Source of the DNA: Ctenosaura bakeri
Lineage: Eukaryota > Chordata > Lepidosauria > Squamata > Iguanidae
NCBI GenBank assembly: GCA_948474755.1
Contig: CAOLHI010000019.1
Location: 496,001 to 560,000, forward strand
Length of the DNA stretch: 64,000 nt
Direction of reading: 5' to 3'
Part shown: in pieces, positions 34,741 to 48,001 of the stretch
Numbering within the stretch: position 1 is the first letter of the stretch
How the letters are laid out: each line of letters begins with the position of its first letter
Notes under the pieces: generated by a model
Seen by the model: only the letters and a program-made list of their open reading frames with translations
Databases searched by the model: none
Told to the model about the DNA's origin: nothing
Program-made: the position numbers and the translations under genes

Positions 34741-35615
34741 CTTATGGAAGAGGTCTCTTGTTCTTTTTCTTTTGTTGTCATCATCTATACCTCTGCACTG
34801 GTTTTTATTATAGTAGTTCTCCTTGTTCCTACGCACAGGTTCCTGAACAGCTACATTCAGTATTCTGATTCTATTTCTGTACCCATCTACATTTGCTTCT
34901 CATCTGTCCTTAACTGCTTGAAGAGTTTCTTCTGTCCTCTATTGAGGTTTCTCTTTTAAATGGAGCTAGGGATTCACAATTTTTCTTGTCATGTGTCATA
35001 CATGTGAAATAAACACTATGACAGTGAAACACCTCAGCATCATTGAACTGGTTTTCAAAGAAGCACACAGAAAGATGATAAACCCCCAAATGGTTTACAT
35101 GTTGCCTTGATCCAGCACTGCAAATTACTGCTGTAAAATTGGATGGAAATCTTCTGCCACAGCTCAACGGATGGCATGCAAATATTCTTATGAATGTTCT
35201 CATGTGATTTTAGGCTGAGATGGTGAACTCTAGCTAAAGAAGGATTCCGTATTCAGGTTGGAAGCTCCTTCCATAATACTCCCCATTCCTTCCAGTGCCA
35301 TGCTATCAACAATCACTGACTGGAGATAATAGCTGGGAATTCCCTGCTGAGCGCTGAAGAAATATAACCCTTCTGCAGCCCAGTGCAAGGAAACTCGATC
35401 TGTGATCAAAGAGCCAAGAGAGGTTTAAGGCATTCAGACTTTAAATACCCTGCTTTCTTAATCAGTGTGTCTGGAAAATGTTGCACTGAGATTTACTGTT
35501 GAGGTGAACTGATGGGAAAATGTCTAAATTGGTCAAAATGACATCTGTACTCGTACCCTTTGCTTTCATCCTGCCTGTTCGCCACTCCTTGGTCCTGCCC
35601 CAGGACTTTCCCAAA
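34741..35615. other. Intergenic, no recognisable feature
   Basis: Unique sequence with no supported gene. Confidence 0.5.
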
Positions 35616-35619
35616 TTGT

Positions 35620-35672
35620 AATTTAATCCCATGGGGTTGCCGTAAGTCTATAGGCAATGTGAAGGCAGGTGT
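35620..35672 (+). mobile_element. 5S/Sauria SINE 3' tail fragment
   Basis: 'cccatggggttgccgtaagtctataggcaatgtgaaggca' is the shared SINE 3' tail; the head is missing. Confidence 0.65.
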
Positions 35673-35784
35673 GTGGACATGCATTATATATGCACACCCT
35701 GGTCCAAAAAAATATTCCTGTTCTAGGATACTTTTTCCTTAAGAGCTACTTAAGATATATATCGGGGGGAGCATGAGCTGCATG

Positions 35785-35875
35785 GATCTCCAGGTATTTT
35801 GGAACATCAACTCCTTAGCAACATTTGCCAGCATGCGATGTTGTGACAATGGCAATGCTCTGGAGGGGTGCAAAA
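35785..35875. mobile_element. hAT-like MITE, degenerate
   Basis: 'ttttggaacatcaactcctt' and 'acaatggcaatgctctggagggg' are weak remnants of the sauropsid MITE arms. Confidence 0.35.
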
Positions 35876-37564
35876 TTCTGATCCCTCAGTTATACCAATT
35901 TCACAGAGCTCAACTGGGGCAGGGCTAAGGACTGAAAAGCAGGATGAAAGCAAAGAATTTCAGAACAGGATGGAAGAAAAATTCATCATGTTATCCCAAT
36001 AGTAGCAAATATACTACTGGTGCTAGTACTACTAAATCTCCAACTGTCCAATATTATACTTCTTTCCACATTATCTCCTCACTGCCTTGTCAAGCCTGGA
36101 TTAGATTTGTAAATTTCCTAGCTACAAGACTACAGCTTTTTACTGATATATAAGGAAAGACAAACCACAGATTCTGGACCATAATCAGTAAGAATGAACA
36201 GATAAAATACTTAACTTTAAACTTTCTTCTTATGTGGACCCAATTCATATCAATTATACTTTGGTACAGTGGAATATTTGAACCATGATGCTGTATATTT
36301 CTGCTGTTAGCTCTTTCAGAGACAAGTTTTCTCTCCCTTGAGAGCACTTAAGATTTGTAAAGAGTTTTCCTAAACTGATCAGATGTTTCTGTTTCTAAGG
36401 AAAATCTGGCCTCTCATTTCTCTCAATTAGTATATGTTTCCAACCAAACTGTTGTTTGTTACTATATCTGTTTGATTTTCTCTTCTGTCATGAGCCCAAC
36501 AATTTGATTGTGTGTGTGTGAGAGAGAGTCAAAATCAAAGGCAGAAAGACTTCAGCTAAACACAAATATATCCTGGACAACTGGGGTTAAGGACTACAAC
36601 CAGGGCCATGAGAAAGAGGCAGGTACTAGTGGTGGTCATTGTTATGGGAATAAATCACTTCTAGATCCAGTTTGTGATGGTTCTTCTTAGACAGAGATAG
36701 TCTTTATGTGCCAAAGGGAAACTAAAACTCTCAGCTTTTATGCATGAAGAACAAAGCAAAAGAACCACTACTGTTGAGAAGAGAAGTCCTGGATTGCCTT
36801 ACTCTATAGTCTGATTTGATCCTTCCTGTGCCACAATTCCTCTTTGCTCCATCTGGTGGAGAAGACTTCAGGTTTGCTTTCTTGTCCCCTGCTGCATTTT
36901 TCTCTGTCCAACTAAGAAGCATAGGGATCTTGTGAAAAGAGAAGCTTCTCCCTTTTCACCTTCTGTCACAGCTGTCCAAGACTGATTTGCCAAAGGCTTG
37001 ATTTTCAGGGGAAAAGAAAGAGCACGCTGGCTATTGAAAGACTTAGTACTTCCATTTCATGGAAGGACCAGTTTCCGTTGAGCTTCTACTAGGAAGAGCT
37101 CAATCTAATGCATTTTTAATTAAAAGTAAAACCAGATATGTTACTATGTAGATCATATCATAAACATTCTCCTTATCTTTATTAGAAGAGTAATTATATA
37201 TAAAGTTCAGTATGATGTAATATAATATAAAGCTCCAGAAATTGATGTATTTATTCATTTCTTTCTATGACTCACTACCCTACCAAACTGTCTGGCTGAC
37301 TTGCATATTACTTTGTGATAACACAGTCAGTTGCCCCAGTTTTCAACTTGTTTACCTATCTGCATCTTAGATCTATTAATTTTGTCCCTCCCATGCATAG
37401 TTTGTTGTTCCTAACACTGCCATTCTTTCCAATCCAAATTGAAATATATAGGGAAGCAAGAAGAATAGGATAAAGCCTGTGACCGTTTATGCCTGGTATC
37501 TTCAACCTGAGTTTTGATTCAAGTCTACAGAAGAAAACCTGGGTGAAAGATGAGAGCCCTGTCT
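35876..37564. other. Intergenic, no recognisable feature
   Basis: Unique sequence; a short (GT)n(GA)n patch lies at 36509-36529. Confidence 0.5.
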
Positions 37565-37755
37565 CACTATACAATTATAGTACTAAAATTCAACTTCAAC
37601 AGTCATTGCTTCTTCCTATGGGATTTTGGGATTTGCACTTTAGTGAGGGATACTTAGAATTCCCAGCTGGAAAGCTCTAGTGTCTCATCGAACCCCATGT
37701 TGTCAAACCCCATGTTGTCATACAATGCTATAACTGTGTAGCATGAAAAAGTCCT
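37565..37755. mobile_element. Palindromic MITE, diverged
   Basis: 'acaattatagtactaaaattcaacttcaacagtcattgc', 'cctatgggattttgggatttgcac' and the right end 'atgctataactgtgtagcatg' follow the family layout. A 16-base unit (AACCCCATGTTGTCA) is duplicated near 37700. Confidence 0.65.
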
Positions 37756-39625
37756 AATAAAATGTGTACATGAACACAGCCTAAAATATATGTGAATATG
37801 ATGGTAAGCCTAAAATGTGTTCAATCCTTCCTAAAGTTCTAATCATATCCTTCTAATCCACAATCAGAAAGGACAGCAAGGTACCACAACTCCTCCCATG
37901 ATCAACAGTTCCAGCATACCAATGAACCCACTGCAGTAGATGGTTGGAAACACAGAGTGGAGAAGGTATCTGCAAAAACTGCCTCCCCCTTTATCTGTGT
38001 GGATATTTTTACTGAAACAAGAACTTTCAAATTACATTCATGGTGGATAAAACAACCTCACAAAGTCAAGATTCAGATACCAAATCAAAGGTACCATAAA
38101 AGATAATCCAAGAGAACAACATAATAAAAAAATAAGCAGCTATATTTCAGAAGATAAAAATCAGCAGCCAATTCACCCTGAACATATGATTTCTATTTAT
38201 TGGAATCTGGTTTTAAGAACATAAGCTATTATTTTTTTTCTCCAGGTGACTGCAAAATTACATGAGCTGTGACTTATGAAAATCAGAAAATAGGACCAAT
38301 TGTGCCTTGTGATTTATTGAGAATGGCTCATTAAATTCTGAGTCATAAAATGAAATATGCTTTTATACAATATGCTAACAATGCATTCATTGACTCAAGA
38401 TACCCCGAGAAAGCCAAGCATTGCCAACCCAAACATTCTGGCAAAAAACACACTTTGTAATTAAGCAACAACGTTAATCTAGAATAGAATTTTTTAAGTT
38501 TAGAGCCCAAAACTTTACATACTGCTCTCAAACACAGACTCTGAGTATAAGAAACTTCCCAAGTATATAGCATCACTTGCATGTAACAACCTTGTGCTGT
38601 CTATGTAGAGCAGGTCTCTAATTATAAATTGGCACAAATAAGCAGAACTGGAACTTCTGCTTGCATATTAGCAAAACTAGTTGCTGCATATAACTTTTTC
38701 TGGCAATTAACTGTATTTATTTCCCATATCAAATATAGATAATATATGCTCACTGAATAAAATCTAAAACAGGATTTCTTCAGCATAGCAGAAACCTTTC
38801 TGTTTCAGAGACATCAGATAAAAATTAGGAAGTTATAGAAACTTATATACTAACAGAACATTTTCTTCACATACTATTGTTAGGAAAGGAGTTTGATTCT
38901 ACCCCAAGTCCCAGATTTCAATCAAAGACTGCCAGATGATAGGCTTATATGTTTCCATCTATTTATAGCGTTCAAAGGTGTTGCATGCTTTCTTTTTTTG
39001 GTACATGAAGGAAAACAACCCCACTTTTCAACATTCACAACTAAATGGTTTTTAATCTGATTTCTTTGATTTTTGAAGGGTTCCTACCAGTTGGATCTTG
39101 ATTTTATAAAGAGTGGATTTTTTTTAGGGGTCTTTCCCGCCCCCCAGATAATCTTGATATAGCTGTCAACTCTTGCCTCCACATCAACTTCACTGAGTAC
39201 AAATGACCTCAGTTATATAATATGTGCATACTTCATTCATCGCTGACTAAAATAGCAAATGTCTTAACTTTAAAAGTACACAAAAGATTTTTACAGCACT
39301 GGAAGCCTACATTTTTTAAAAACAGTTTCAGGCTTCAGAAAAATAAATAAAAATAAAACAAAATAAGATGTACCTTCAAAAGCATAAAGGGCTGAAATCA
39401 AAGATCTCCTCTAGTTTTTAAACTATTGTACAGCCATTTTTCACTTTAATTTTTATTAAATTTAGTCAGCCTGTACACCTTACAGCAAAAATACTCTATT
39501 TATTTCATATTTATAAGTTAAATACCACCAATTTTATAAGTAGCATTATTTTGTACTTCAGACATATCATTATTTAAAAAAGAAGTCTCATAGTTAAAGT
39601 GGAGCTGATTTTTCCCATCTTATTA
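37756..39625. other. Intergenic, AT-rich unique DNA
   Basis: No gene or classified repeat is seen. Confidence 0.5.
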
Positions 39626-39627
39626 TG

Positions 39628-39755
39628 CTATAGGCTATATTTCAGACGAAGGAATGGGCAAAATCACCTCTCAGTATTCCCTGTCTAAGAAAACCCTATG
39701 AAGTTCATGGGGTTGCCCTAAGTCAGCAAGTGACTTGAAGGCACATACCCATATT
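39628..39755 (+). mobile_element. 5S-derived SINE, 5'-truncated
   Basis: Contains 'ggctatatttcagacgaaggaatgggcaaaatcacctc', 'taagaaaaccctatgaagttcatggggttgccctaagtcagcaagtgacttgaaggcacat'. This equals the body and tail of 16636-16850; the 5S head is absent. Confidence 0.85.
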
Positions 39756-40894
39756 ATACAATGCAAATGTCCTCTGCATTGCTAAAAATGAAGGCTGAAC
39801 CACCTCATGTCCTGCACTCATTGTAAGTCTACATGAGTGGGAGGATTGTAACATAAGCCCCTCTTTTAAAAAGCTGTTCAGAATTCAATGAAAGGAGGTC
39901 TTAGAAACACTGCACAAAATGTACTAAGTCACTTTGCTTCTACCCAACATATACCAGAGTGGTTGGTTCCTGGTCTTCTCGGTTTGTAACAAAATATTTT
40001 TCACTGAGACTGTTTTCCACCTCCTTTTTATGAAGTTTTTATTTCTGTTACCTCCAAACCAGGCAAAGCTCACACTGGCTGTATAAACTACAGAGCAATC
40101 CCTCCATTTGATGTTAAAATACAAGCTGTAATTTTGGCTTATAGGCTTCAGAATGTAATAACAACCCTAATTCATCTGGCTCAGGTAAGTTTGATTAATC
40201 ATAGGAAGGGAGCTAATAATGTAGGGTAAGCTACAATTTCATTTGCTTTAAATGTTAAGAGACCTGACCCTACTGCTATCATTTTGTTTGAAATCAAAGA
40301 AAAGTGGGGTTGTTGGGGAGGGAAATCAGTTAGCAGTTTATATTTATGACTTCCAAGGAATTTGGCTTAACATTGGAATTTTTCAGATGGATTTGGACTT
40401 TTTAAATCTTTCTCCTAGATCAAAAGTGATGTCAAGTGAGAAACTTTCAAGTTTTTTTTCCTCTAGAGAGAGGCATATGACAGAGATCGTCCTCTCTGAT
40501 ATTTCATTTATGCTTGGAACCTGAGACGTGCTATTAGGCACAATACAGCTATATCTGGGTTTATATAGCAAAAATATAGATACACAGTCACTGTTTTATG
40601 CTGATGACCTTTTAATTTTTAACCTCTTTAATCTCTTTACAGGAAGTGATAGATTTTATTGATACTTTTAGGGCTTTTTCATGTTATACTGCTAATTCGT
40701 CAATATCTGATGCTATGCCTTTTGCGACCCAAATAATATTGAGAATATCAGCCAACAAACAATTTTCTTGGTATGCAGAAGCTGTCAGGTGAATTGGTTC
40801 CTTAGGATGTTACTCAGTTAAGCTGACTTTGTCTGACTGTAGCATCCTGTGTGCTTGTACTATAGTTGAAAGACTCATACACCAAGGCTGAGAA
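39756..40894. other. Intergenic, no recognisable feature
   Basis: Unique sequence. Short frames at 40252-40571 have no recognisable domain. A 'ttttatgctgatgaccttttaatttt' stretch near 40597 resembles a LINE YADD motif, but the flanks do not support it. Confidence 0.4.
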
Positions 40895-40990
40895 AATAAA
40901 TGTTCAAGGGTTATAAACAAGAGATTAGCAGGGAGTTTAACTAGATTGCCCTTGTGGTTCCTTCCACCTCTAAAATTCTGTGAATTCAGT
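40895..40990 (+). mobile_element. CR1 LINE 3' end, diverged
   Basis: 'agattgcccttgtggttccttccacctctaaaattctgtgaattc' is an aged CR1 3' terminus. Confidence 0.6.
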
Positions 40991-41446
40991 GGACATCAAG
41001 TCCAAGTAGATTTTTTTTTTACATGTGGTCAGCTTATATACGCCTGGATTGTATTCATATCTAATTCATTTCCTCCCATCTCCCTCCTCTTCATTTCTTT
41101 ACGTGTATAATTCAAAAATACATTCAGAATATAAAAAAACAACAAAACAATGGTACTGCTGCTATAGTATATCGAGTGAGCTGCATTACACCAGGCAGCT
41201 ATATCAAAATATTATAGTGTATTCCCACATTCTAACCCATACTGTACTGTTCAGGACTCCATGCAGTTGGCCATGCCCTCTTCTAAGATATTCCATTCCT
41301 ATACAACTGCCACTTTCTTCTTTGTGCCTTTTCTGTCTGAACCATCGTCCTGTAGATACTGAAGTATGCCAATCCTTATCAGGATTCTTTTTCTTTTCCT
41401 AGTTGCTTTCATTATTTGTGGGGGTGGGGTTGTACTTCTGCAAATC
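40991..41446. other. Intergenic, no recognisable feature
   Basis: Unique sequence up to the target site of the Harbinger-like element. Confidence 0.5.
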
Positions 41447-41449
41447 TTA

Positions 41450-41913
41450 GGCCCTTTCCGCATGTGGCGAGGGAAACACTCCCTGCCGCTACTCACCCGC
41501 TTTTTGGTGGGTCCGTTTGGGTCCATCGGGATGAGGAGCAGTGCGAGCTTGTTGCTCCGCACTGCTCCGGCGTCCAAAATGGCGGCTTCCAGTTGGTGGA
41601 GGCTCCACCAACCGGAGAAGCTCACCAGCCTAAAGCCTGCCCCTGGCAGATCTGCAGGCATGCATTAGTGTGCGCCTGCAAATCTGCACCGGAGCGTGGC
41701 GACGGAGCGACACAGAGTTGCGCGCTCCATACTTTTTAAAAACCTCTTAAAAGAGGTTTTTAAAAGCACGCTGCGCAACCAGTTCCGATCGCTCCGGAGC
41801 AGACTGAGGTGTGGAACTATGAAAAGTAGTCTGCCCCAGTCCACTCCACAGTGCAGAAGACCTTCGTTGGAGGTTGCTCTGCACCGTTTTAATAGGCTGG
41901 TGCGGAAAGGGCC
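41450..41913. mobile_element. PIF/Harbinger-like non-autonomous DNA transposon
   Basis: The 464-base element is bounded by perfect 13-base inverted repeats GGCCCTTTCCGCA / TGCGGAAAGGGCC with TTA on both sides (41447-41449, 41914-41916), the Harbinger-preferred target. It is GC-rich inside and has an inner palindrome at 41732-41766. No transposase is encoded; the open frames inside are incidental. Confidence 0.88.
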
Positions 41914-41919
41914 TTACGT

Positions 41920-44900
41920 TTCTCTGGTGCATGGTGATACCACCTACTTTTTTTTCAGTGGCCATTTTTGGCTGTATCTTTCTTGGCTCTAGCCAGCAGT
42001 GGTTGCTGCTAGAAGTAGTGATACATTTCATATACTTTCTTATTGCAAGAGTGTGCATGGTCTGTGTGAAGCCCACAAGGCCCTCTTTTTTGGTGCTCTC
42101 TCAGCTTGCCCTCCCCCATACTCTTGCAATTCCCAAGATATCAAGGTGAAAAATGCCTGAAAATGGCCAGCCACTGCTCATGGAAGTGTCCAGGAGTAGC
42201 AGCAGCAAGAAACACCCTTCCCCGGAGAGTTGCAACAGCAAGCAGACCCTTGATTATTTCCATTTATAAATGTTATCCAATTTTGGGGTGCTGAGCCAGC
42301 ACAGGGGCAAAATCTGCCACAATCACCCAACTGACTTTTCATAAATTAAATATTAAGCTACACAACTTATACAAAGGTAGCTACACATGCATTTACACAT
42401 AGTAAGCTACACTATACACAGACCCATGGTATACAGACCTACAAATGTAATCCCTTTTTCGCTTCACTATCTGAGTTATTAAACTAAATTACAGGTTCAG
42501 TGTACAGTTCTCAATGCCCATGTTGACACATTTGCTACTACTCACTGATCATCCAAATAGTTGATCAAAAATATTCTGTTATTTACAAAATTTGCAAGAA
42601 AAAAATAGGCTTTTGTGTTTGTGTTCACCAGCTACACCATTCTTCTCTCAAATAAACTCAGATTAGGCAAAACTAAAGGAAAATGCCATCTGTTCCTGAT
42701 ATTCATAATTTACAATGTCTTCTATTTCCCTGCAACAAACCTAGTTACCCAAAAAACTTTATTATGGAAGTAAGGAATACAAAATTTGCCACAGTGGGAA
42801 CAGCTTTCAGTGTCAGGATGTCTCATCTGGATTTTCCTGTAAGCAGAGCTTGGAAAACTTACTTACTTAGGCTATCAGTTCCAGAGCCAGCATGGACAGA
42901 AGCTTTCTCAAAATTTGAAAGTCACTTTCTCATCCTCAGTTTCAGCGTGCAATAGGTTCCCACACTATGAGAGAGTTACTTTCTCAGCCGCAATCACAGA
43001 CTACAGTTTGTTGTTGAAGAAGCTGTGATTTGTATGCTACACTGCCCTAACACTCCAGTTGCTATTGCTTGTACTAATAAAATAATTGTTTAAATTGTTC
43101 TATTTAAAGTGGCTCTAGAATTTATGTATGATTGTTCTAAAAATAACTGCACATTTAGGGCACTTTTGGTTCAGTTTCTTTTGGGGAAAAAGAGTGTGTA
43201 TGTGTAGCAGTAAGTAGAATATATTTTAATGTCAGGGAATTATATACAATGTTACATGAAGAGACTTCTCCAAAGCATATGGGATTCCCCACCCTGGCAA
43301 TTCCTATATATCTATTTCCCAGAGTCCTTAATCCTCTGAGGCAGATTTGGAAAGCATGTAGGCCCTACAAAGGATGAGATTCAATCCACCATCAATTTCA
43401 TTCCCATTGGTGGAAGGACAATTTTTCATATAGCCCTCAGTCTAGGAGGGATGGTACTCAAAACTATTTACACAACTAGGTTCCACAAGAATCTGCAGGA
43501 AGAATTAGCAGAAAGGGGAGAGAAGGTGCCAAGCAATAATATAAAGTAGGTATGATTAGGTAATGAGTACAAGGATAAGATTTAACAATAGCTTGTGAGC
43601 ATGATCATAAGTTTTCATATATCATTTATCACTAGTTCATATCATGCCTTGGATCAGGAATTGCAAATATTAATTGAATGTGCATTTAAATGTGCATCAG
43701 AATGAAGATGTTTTCTATCCACACTGCATTGCTTTCAGTGAGAATATATTTAGAGGGAAAACTGAATGCTATCTTCACAGCTGATTATATGTTAGCATCA
43801 TTTTGAAGACACATCTATGTGAGTAAAACACCTGACATTCAATGACTGGTAAGATTGTTTTCTGACTCCATGGAAATTCTGGTATATTTCCAAAAGCATT
43901 TGAAGTGTATCACACAATACTCAAAACATCCAGAGCCAGAAGAACATAAGCTCACATGTGGTAGGATAAAGATTTATGCACATTTACCATTCAATGAAAT
44001 CAGCCTGTGTTCTGTTATAGATTTCTTAAAATTCTCTGTATAAAATAGAAGATTGTTGTAACATTTTCAAAGAGAGTATATAGGCGTTAAATATTTACAA
44101 TAGGGGTTCAGTGAATATTTTTCAAAATTTTAACTATTTTACCACTATAGTAGTCCAGATCTCTGTCACTGGGCCTCAGTGAACTGGTCTGGACCCTGTA
44201 AACTGGCCTGGAGAATGAATCTATATCTCCCAGGAAACTCCCTGGAAGAAGAATCTAGACATTTTCATCCTCTTTCTACAATAACATTAGAAACATTTGC
44301 AAATAAAGTGCAGCCATACTGATATAATTCCTCTATTATGCTTTTTTTCCTGATAAGAAACCATATTAAACAACCACTAGGTGGCACACAGATTCTGCAC
44401 ATTTGTAAAACAATTTTGTCAACATGGAATGGATTGTATTGGAAAAGACAAGGAGATTACAAACAGAAGGCTTCCAGATCTGAACAGATGTAACAACAAA
44501 ATATACAGAAAGTTACTACTGTAATGTTCATAAAGAAAAATAAATGTGCTTATCTACAAAAACAATTCCAAAATTCACCATCAAGAACTAAATTTATTAG
44601 GACAAAAAATCCAAAACAAAACAAAACAAAAAAAACCACGCACATGAAACTGTAGACAAGTTTTCCAAATTTCCAGTTTACCAGGACAAAATGTTACAAA
44701 AAGCATGGTGCATGGGACAAGAGAAATAAATGACTGCCTTTCTGTTTAAGTGCAGAAGATGGATGGGATAAAGAAAAGCAGACTTAAAAGAATTGCTGAC
44801 ACCTGACTAAATGTCAGCAATTTTCAGGTTATGCCTAAGACAAACACACACGTTGGCCAATTATTTTTGGAAATATATAAGAAACAATTGTTACTCAGAT

Positions 44901-45625
44901 TTGTTTCCAATCTCAGGTGAAACAAATAGGTTTCTTGGTAGGTAGAGAACAAACGTTAAAAGAGAGCAGTTTTTATACTGGCCAAATAAAGTTGGCATAA
45001 AGTCAAAATTGTGAAGGAAAGTGTTAAGAATTCACTTAAAAGTGAATTCCCATAGTGGTGTTGTTGATGTTGCTATTGTTTATACCCCATGCTTTCCTCA
45101 AAAATGTGACAGACTCAAGGTGAAATGAAAACAAACATAGATTAAAACACTTCGGTGGAAATAGATAACTCACCATGGCACTGCCTTTCTGTGGTGATGG
45201 GACTGCATGCTCCTGTGTGGCAAGAGGCTATGTTGACAGCAGAAGTGCTGCTAGTAGAGTCTCCCGTGTCAGACAAACTTTTATTAAGGAGCCAGATTAA
45301 ATATGTCAATAACTGGGCAGCAGCAGTAGTGGGGAGGGAGGAATGACACTAGCAGAGGATCTCTTAGAGTCAACCTGGAACCATAGCTAATGCTTGTTAG
45401 GACTGCACAGAAGGCTACACACTCCTGAAGCTTTCAACCTTGAAAACCCAATGATGAAACAGTCCAAAATGAAACAAGAGATAGTGCCAGAAGATGAGAC
45501 TGCTAAGTCAGAAGGCACTCAGTAAGCTACTGGGAAAAAACAGAGGACAAATATAAGCAGGGCTGTAGCTACTGATGCAACTGACGTTCAGCTGTAGACA
45601 GGCTCAGAGGTGAAAGGAAAGCCAG
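41920..45625. other. Intergenic, AT-rich unique DNA
   Basis: No gene is recognised over 3.7 kb. An (AAAAC)n patch lies at 44610-44636. Short open frames lack any conserved motif. Confidence 0.5.
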
Positions 45626-45629
45626 CAGC

Positions 45630-46400
45630 TGCACAGCAAATATTATAGGATGTGGAATGTGAGAAGCATGAATCAGGGGAAGCTAGAGATGGAACGTATA
45701 AACACTGCAATACTGCTAAAGCGTACAGGAATTGGACTTTTGCAGCCAGATGTTTTACTTGGTAAATGAAAATCTAAGAAGAAATGGAGTGGCAGTAATA
45801 GTGAGGTGAGATGTAGCAAAAGCAGTCAAAGTATATAACGCAAAGCCTGATCAAATATCAATAAGACTTCAGAGAAAATGCACTAATATAGCCATAATCA
45901 AAGTTTATGCCCCCATTGCAGAGGTAGAAGAGGAAAAAATGGAAAGATTCTACAGTGGAGCCCAAAAGGAAATTGACCACACATCAAAACAGGAGATGTT
46001 GGTAATCATAGGTGGTTGGAATGTAAAAGCAGGAAACAGAGCAGAGCCAAACATTGTGGGAGAATTTTGCCTCAGATCAAGAAATGAACAAGACAGCAAC
46101 TGATTGAATTTTGTGAAGCCAACAGACTGTTCATTGTAAACACAAAGAGGTGACTGTATATGTGGACATTAACTGATGGTTAATATAGAAATCAGATAGA
46201 CAACATAATTGGAAAAAGACAGAGAAGCATCATTCTCTTTGTGGAAATAAGACCAGAAGCAGATTACAGCACAGACCACAAACTGCTACTATCAAAAAGT
46301 GAAGCTAAAGTAAAACTGAAGAACACTAGAGCAATCACTGGACCAAAATACAGCCTGAAGAATATCCCCATAGAATGTAAAGATAATGTTAAAAAACAGA
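45630..46400 (+). pseudogene. RTE/BovB-like LINE, AP endonuclease domain
   Basis: The translation over three frames gives RTE endonuclease blocks in order: 'MWNVRSMNQGKLEMERI', 'NGVAVIV', 'VYAPIAEVEEEKMERFY', 'MLVIIGGWNVKAG' (the GDWNAKVG motif with Asp changed to Gly) and a final 'DYSTDHKLLLSK' (the SDH motif). Stops and small frameshifts, plus loss of the catalytic Asp, make it inactive. It is 5' and 3' truncated; the reverse transcriptase is not present downstream. Confidence 0.85.
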
Positions 46401-46429
46401 TTTGCTCTATTAAGCCTAACTGGCCAGGA

Positions 46430-47600
46430 GCCAGAAAAACTACTTCAGATTGGAATCCTGGGGTGGCACAAAGTGACTCTCCAGCAGGCCGCTGTCCTTC
46501 TCCTATAGATCCAGGCGGTCCAATTGTTTCAAATGATTTCTCTTTTTCTTCTTTTCAATTTCTTCCCACTTTTCCAAAGGCCCTGCCTGAAAAGATTTCC
46601 ATTCAGGCCAGACTTCATTGCTGCCCCTACGGCAGTACAGCTGGCAATTTCTTACCCCAAACAACTCTATCAAACCATTGTTTTTTATGCTGTCCCATTT
46701 GGGCAGTTGACCCTCCCACCAAAACAATGGGCACATGAGTCCAAGAGGACTAATGCTGAAGGTGCTTCCAGCACCCCCACACAGCTGGCACACTCTAGTC
46801 CCAGAGGACTAATGCTAGGGATGCTCCCAGCAACCCCCATCTTTTCAAAACTAGAGCCCCCAACTTATACTTACCCCATGGGAATCACCCCCAAACTCCA
46901 CCTTGAGGCAGTAAGCCACAACTTACCCTAGTCTTGGCAACCCTGTGCACGCTGGTCAGCCTCTTGACACTAAGTAGGACTTGAACCCACGACTGGAGGT
47001 GGATGCAGGGGGGTAAATTTCATAGGTGCAAGCAATTATATCCCGGATGAGCCCTCCCAATTTTTTGTGCCAAGTGGCACTCAAACCCACAGTTGATAGT
47101 TTACTCCAGAGGTGGGACTTGAACCCCCCTCCAATATTGTAAAGGTTACCCTTGAATTCTTTAAAAATGTTAGGGCACCAACCCTGAAACTGTTAGGGCA
47201 ACAATGCTGAACACTAAGAAAAACACATAGGCCAGACCTAAAATATTAGGTCTGCACAGACTACCTCGGGTAGTCTATGCGATTGTGAATGAGCTCTGAA
47301 TCAGCCTGGAAAGATCCCGAACTTCAGCCAGAGGTACTTCCCCCCGTCAGCAAGAACCCAGTCAAACTACTGACATGAGCAACGAGATGAACCATTTCTT
47401 GAAAGAAGGGAGGGGTTATATAGGTTTGGGATGACAATGATCTCATAGAGCATACAGCGCATGTGCAAGAATAGTAAGAATATTTGCTTTCCCAGGATTA
47501 AAATTCTGATACATGGGTGATAATGCAGTAGCTTCCAGTTAACAATCAACAGTGAACTTTGTATCACATATGTATTTGCTCAGCAGTGAAATATAAGCAA
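46430..47600. repeat. Unclassified complex repeat, possibly an LTR or DNA element
   Basis: The sequence changes character abruptly after the RTE fragment: higher GC, strand-asymmetric CCCC/ACCC runs and many 'acttgaaccc/actcaaaccc' phrases. An imperfect ~45-base duplication lies at 46737-46780 and 46796-46840. A 165-residue open frame over the start is a read-through of the RTE piece. I cannot assign a family. Confidence 0.35.
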
Positions 47601-47641
47601 TATTGTTACAGAGAGTGCTGGGAACCAATGTCGCAAACCCA

Positions 47642-47794
47642 GGCTATTTCCGCACTACACCGTTATAGCACTATTATTCCACTTTCAACATCCTATGGAA
47701 TCCTGAGGCCCCTCCCTAAACTGCAAACCCCAGGATTCCACAGGATGTTGGAAGTGGAATAATAGCACTATAACAGTGTAGTGCAGAAACGGTC
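47642..47794. mobile_element. Compact palindromic MITE
   Basis: Ends GGCTATTTCCGCACTAC and GTAGTGCAGAAACGGTC; long inner arms (~60 bases each) meet around 'ggcccctccctaaactgc'. About 153 bases. Confidence 0.88.
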
Positions 47795-48001
47795 TTAAAG
47801 TCCAGGTCCAGATCAACCAATGAGCCTGGCTATATTCCTGCAAATATAATATTGCAGGTTTATGTTCTAACTCCGCAACCGCCAAGGATTACTTCTGTTA
47901 GCCGCAGTTGAGATTTGTCTGCAACCTCAGTCCAAACTTTCCCTCAGCGGGCAGCTGCTGGTCACTTCCCCTTACACCATATAAGACTGGTTTGCCTTTA
48001 T

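Noticed and set aside
40590..40630. YADD-like reverse transcriptase motif
   Set aside because: 'tatgctgatgacc' fits the motif, but flanking translation shows no other reverse transcriptase blocks.
41299..42076. Several open frames of 90-120 residues on both strands
   Set aside because: They lie in or across the Harbinger-like element at 41450-41913 and have no conserved motif.
46241..46931. Open frames of 165 and 135 residues
   Set aside because: The first starts in the RTE endonuclease relic and reads into unclassified repeat; the second is in the repeat only. Neither continues a known domain.
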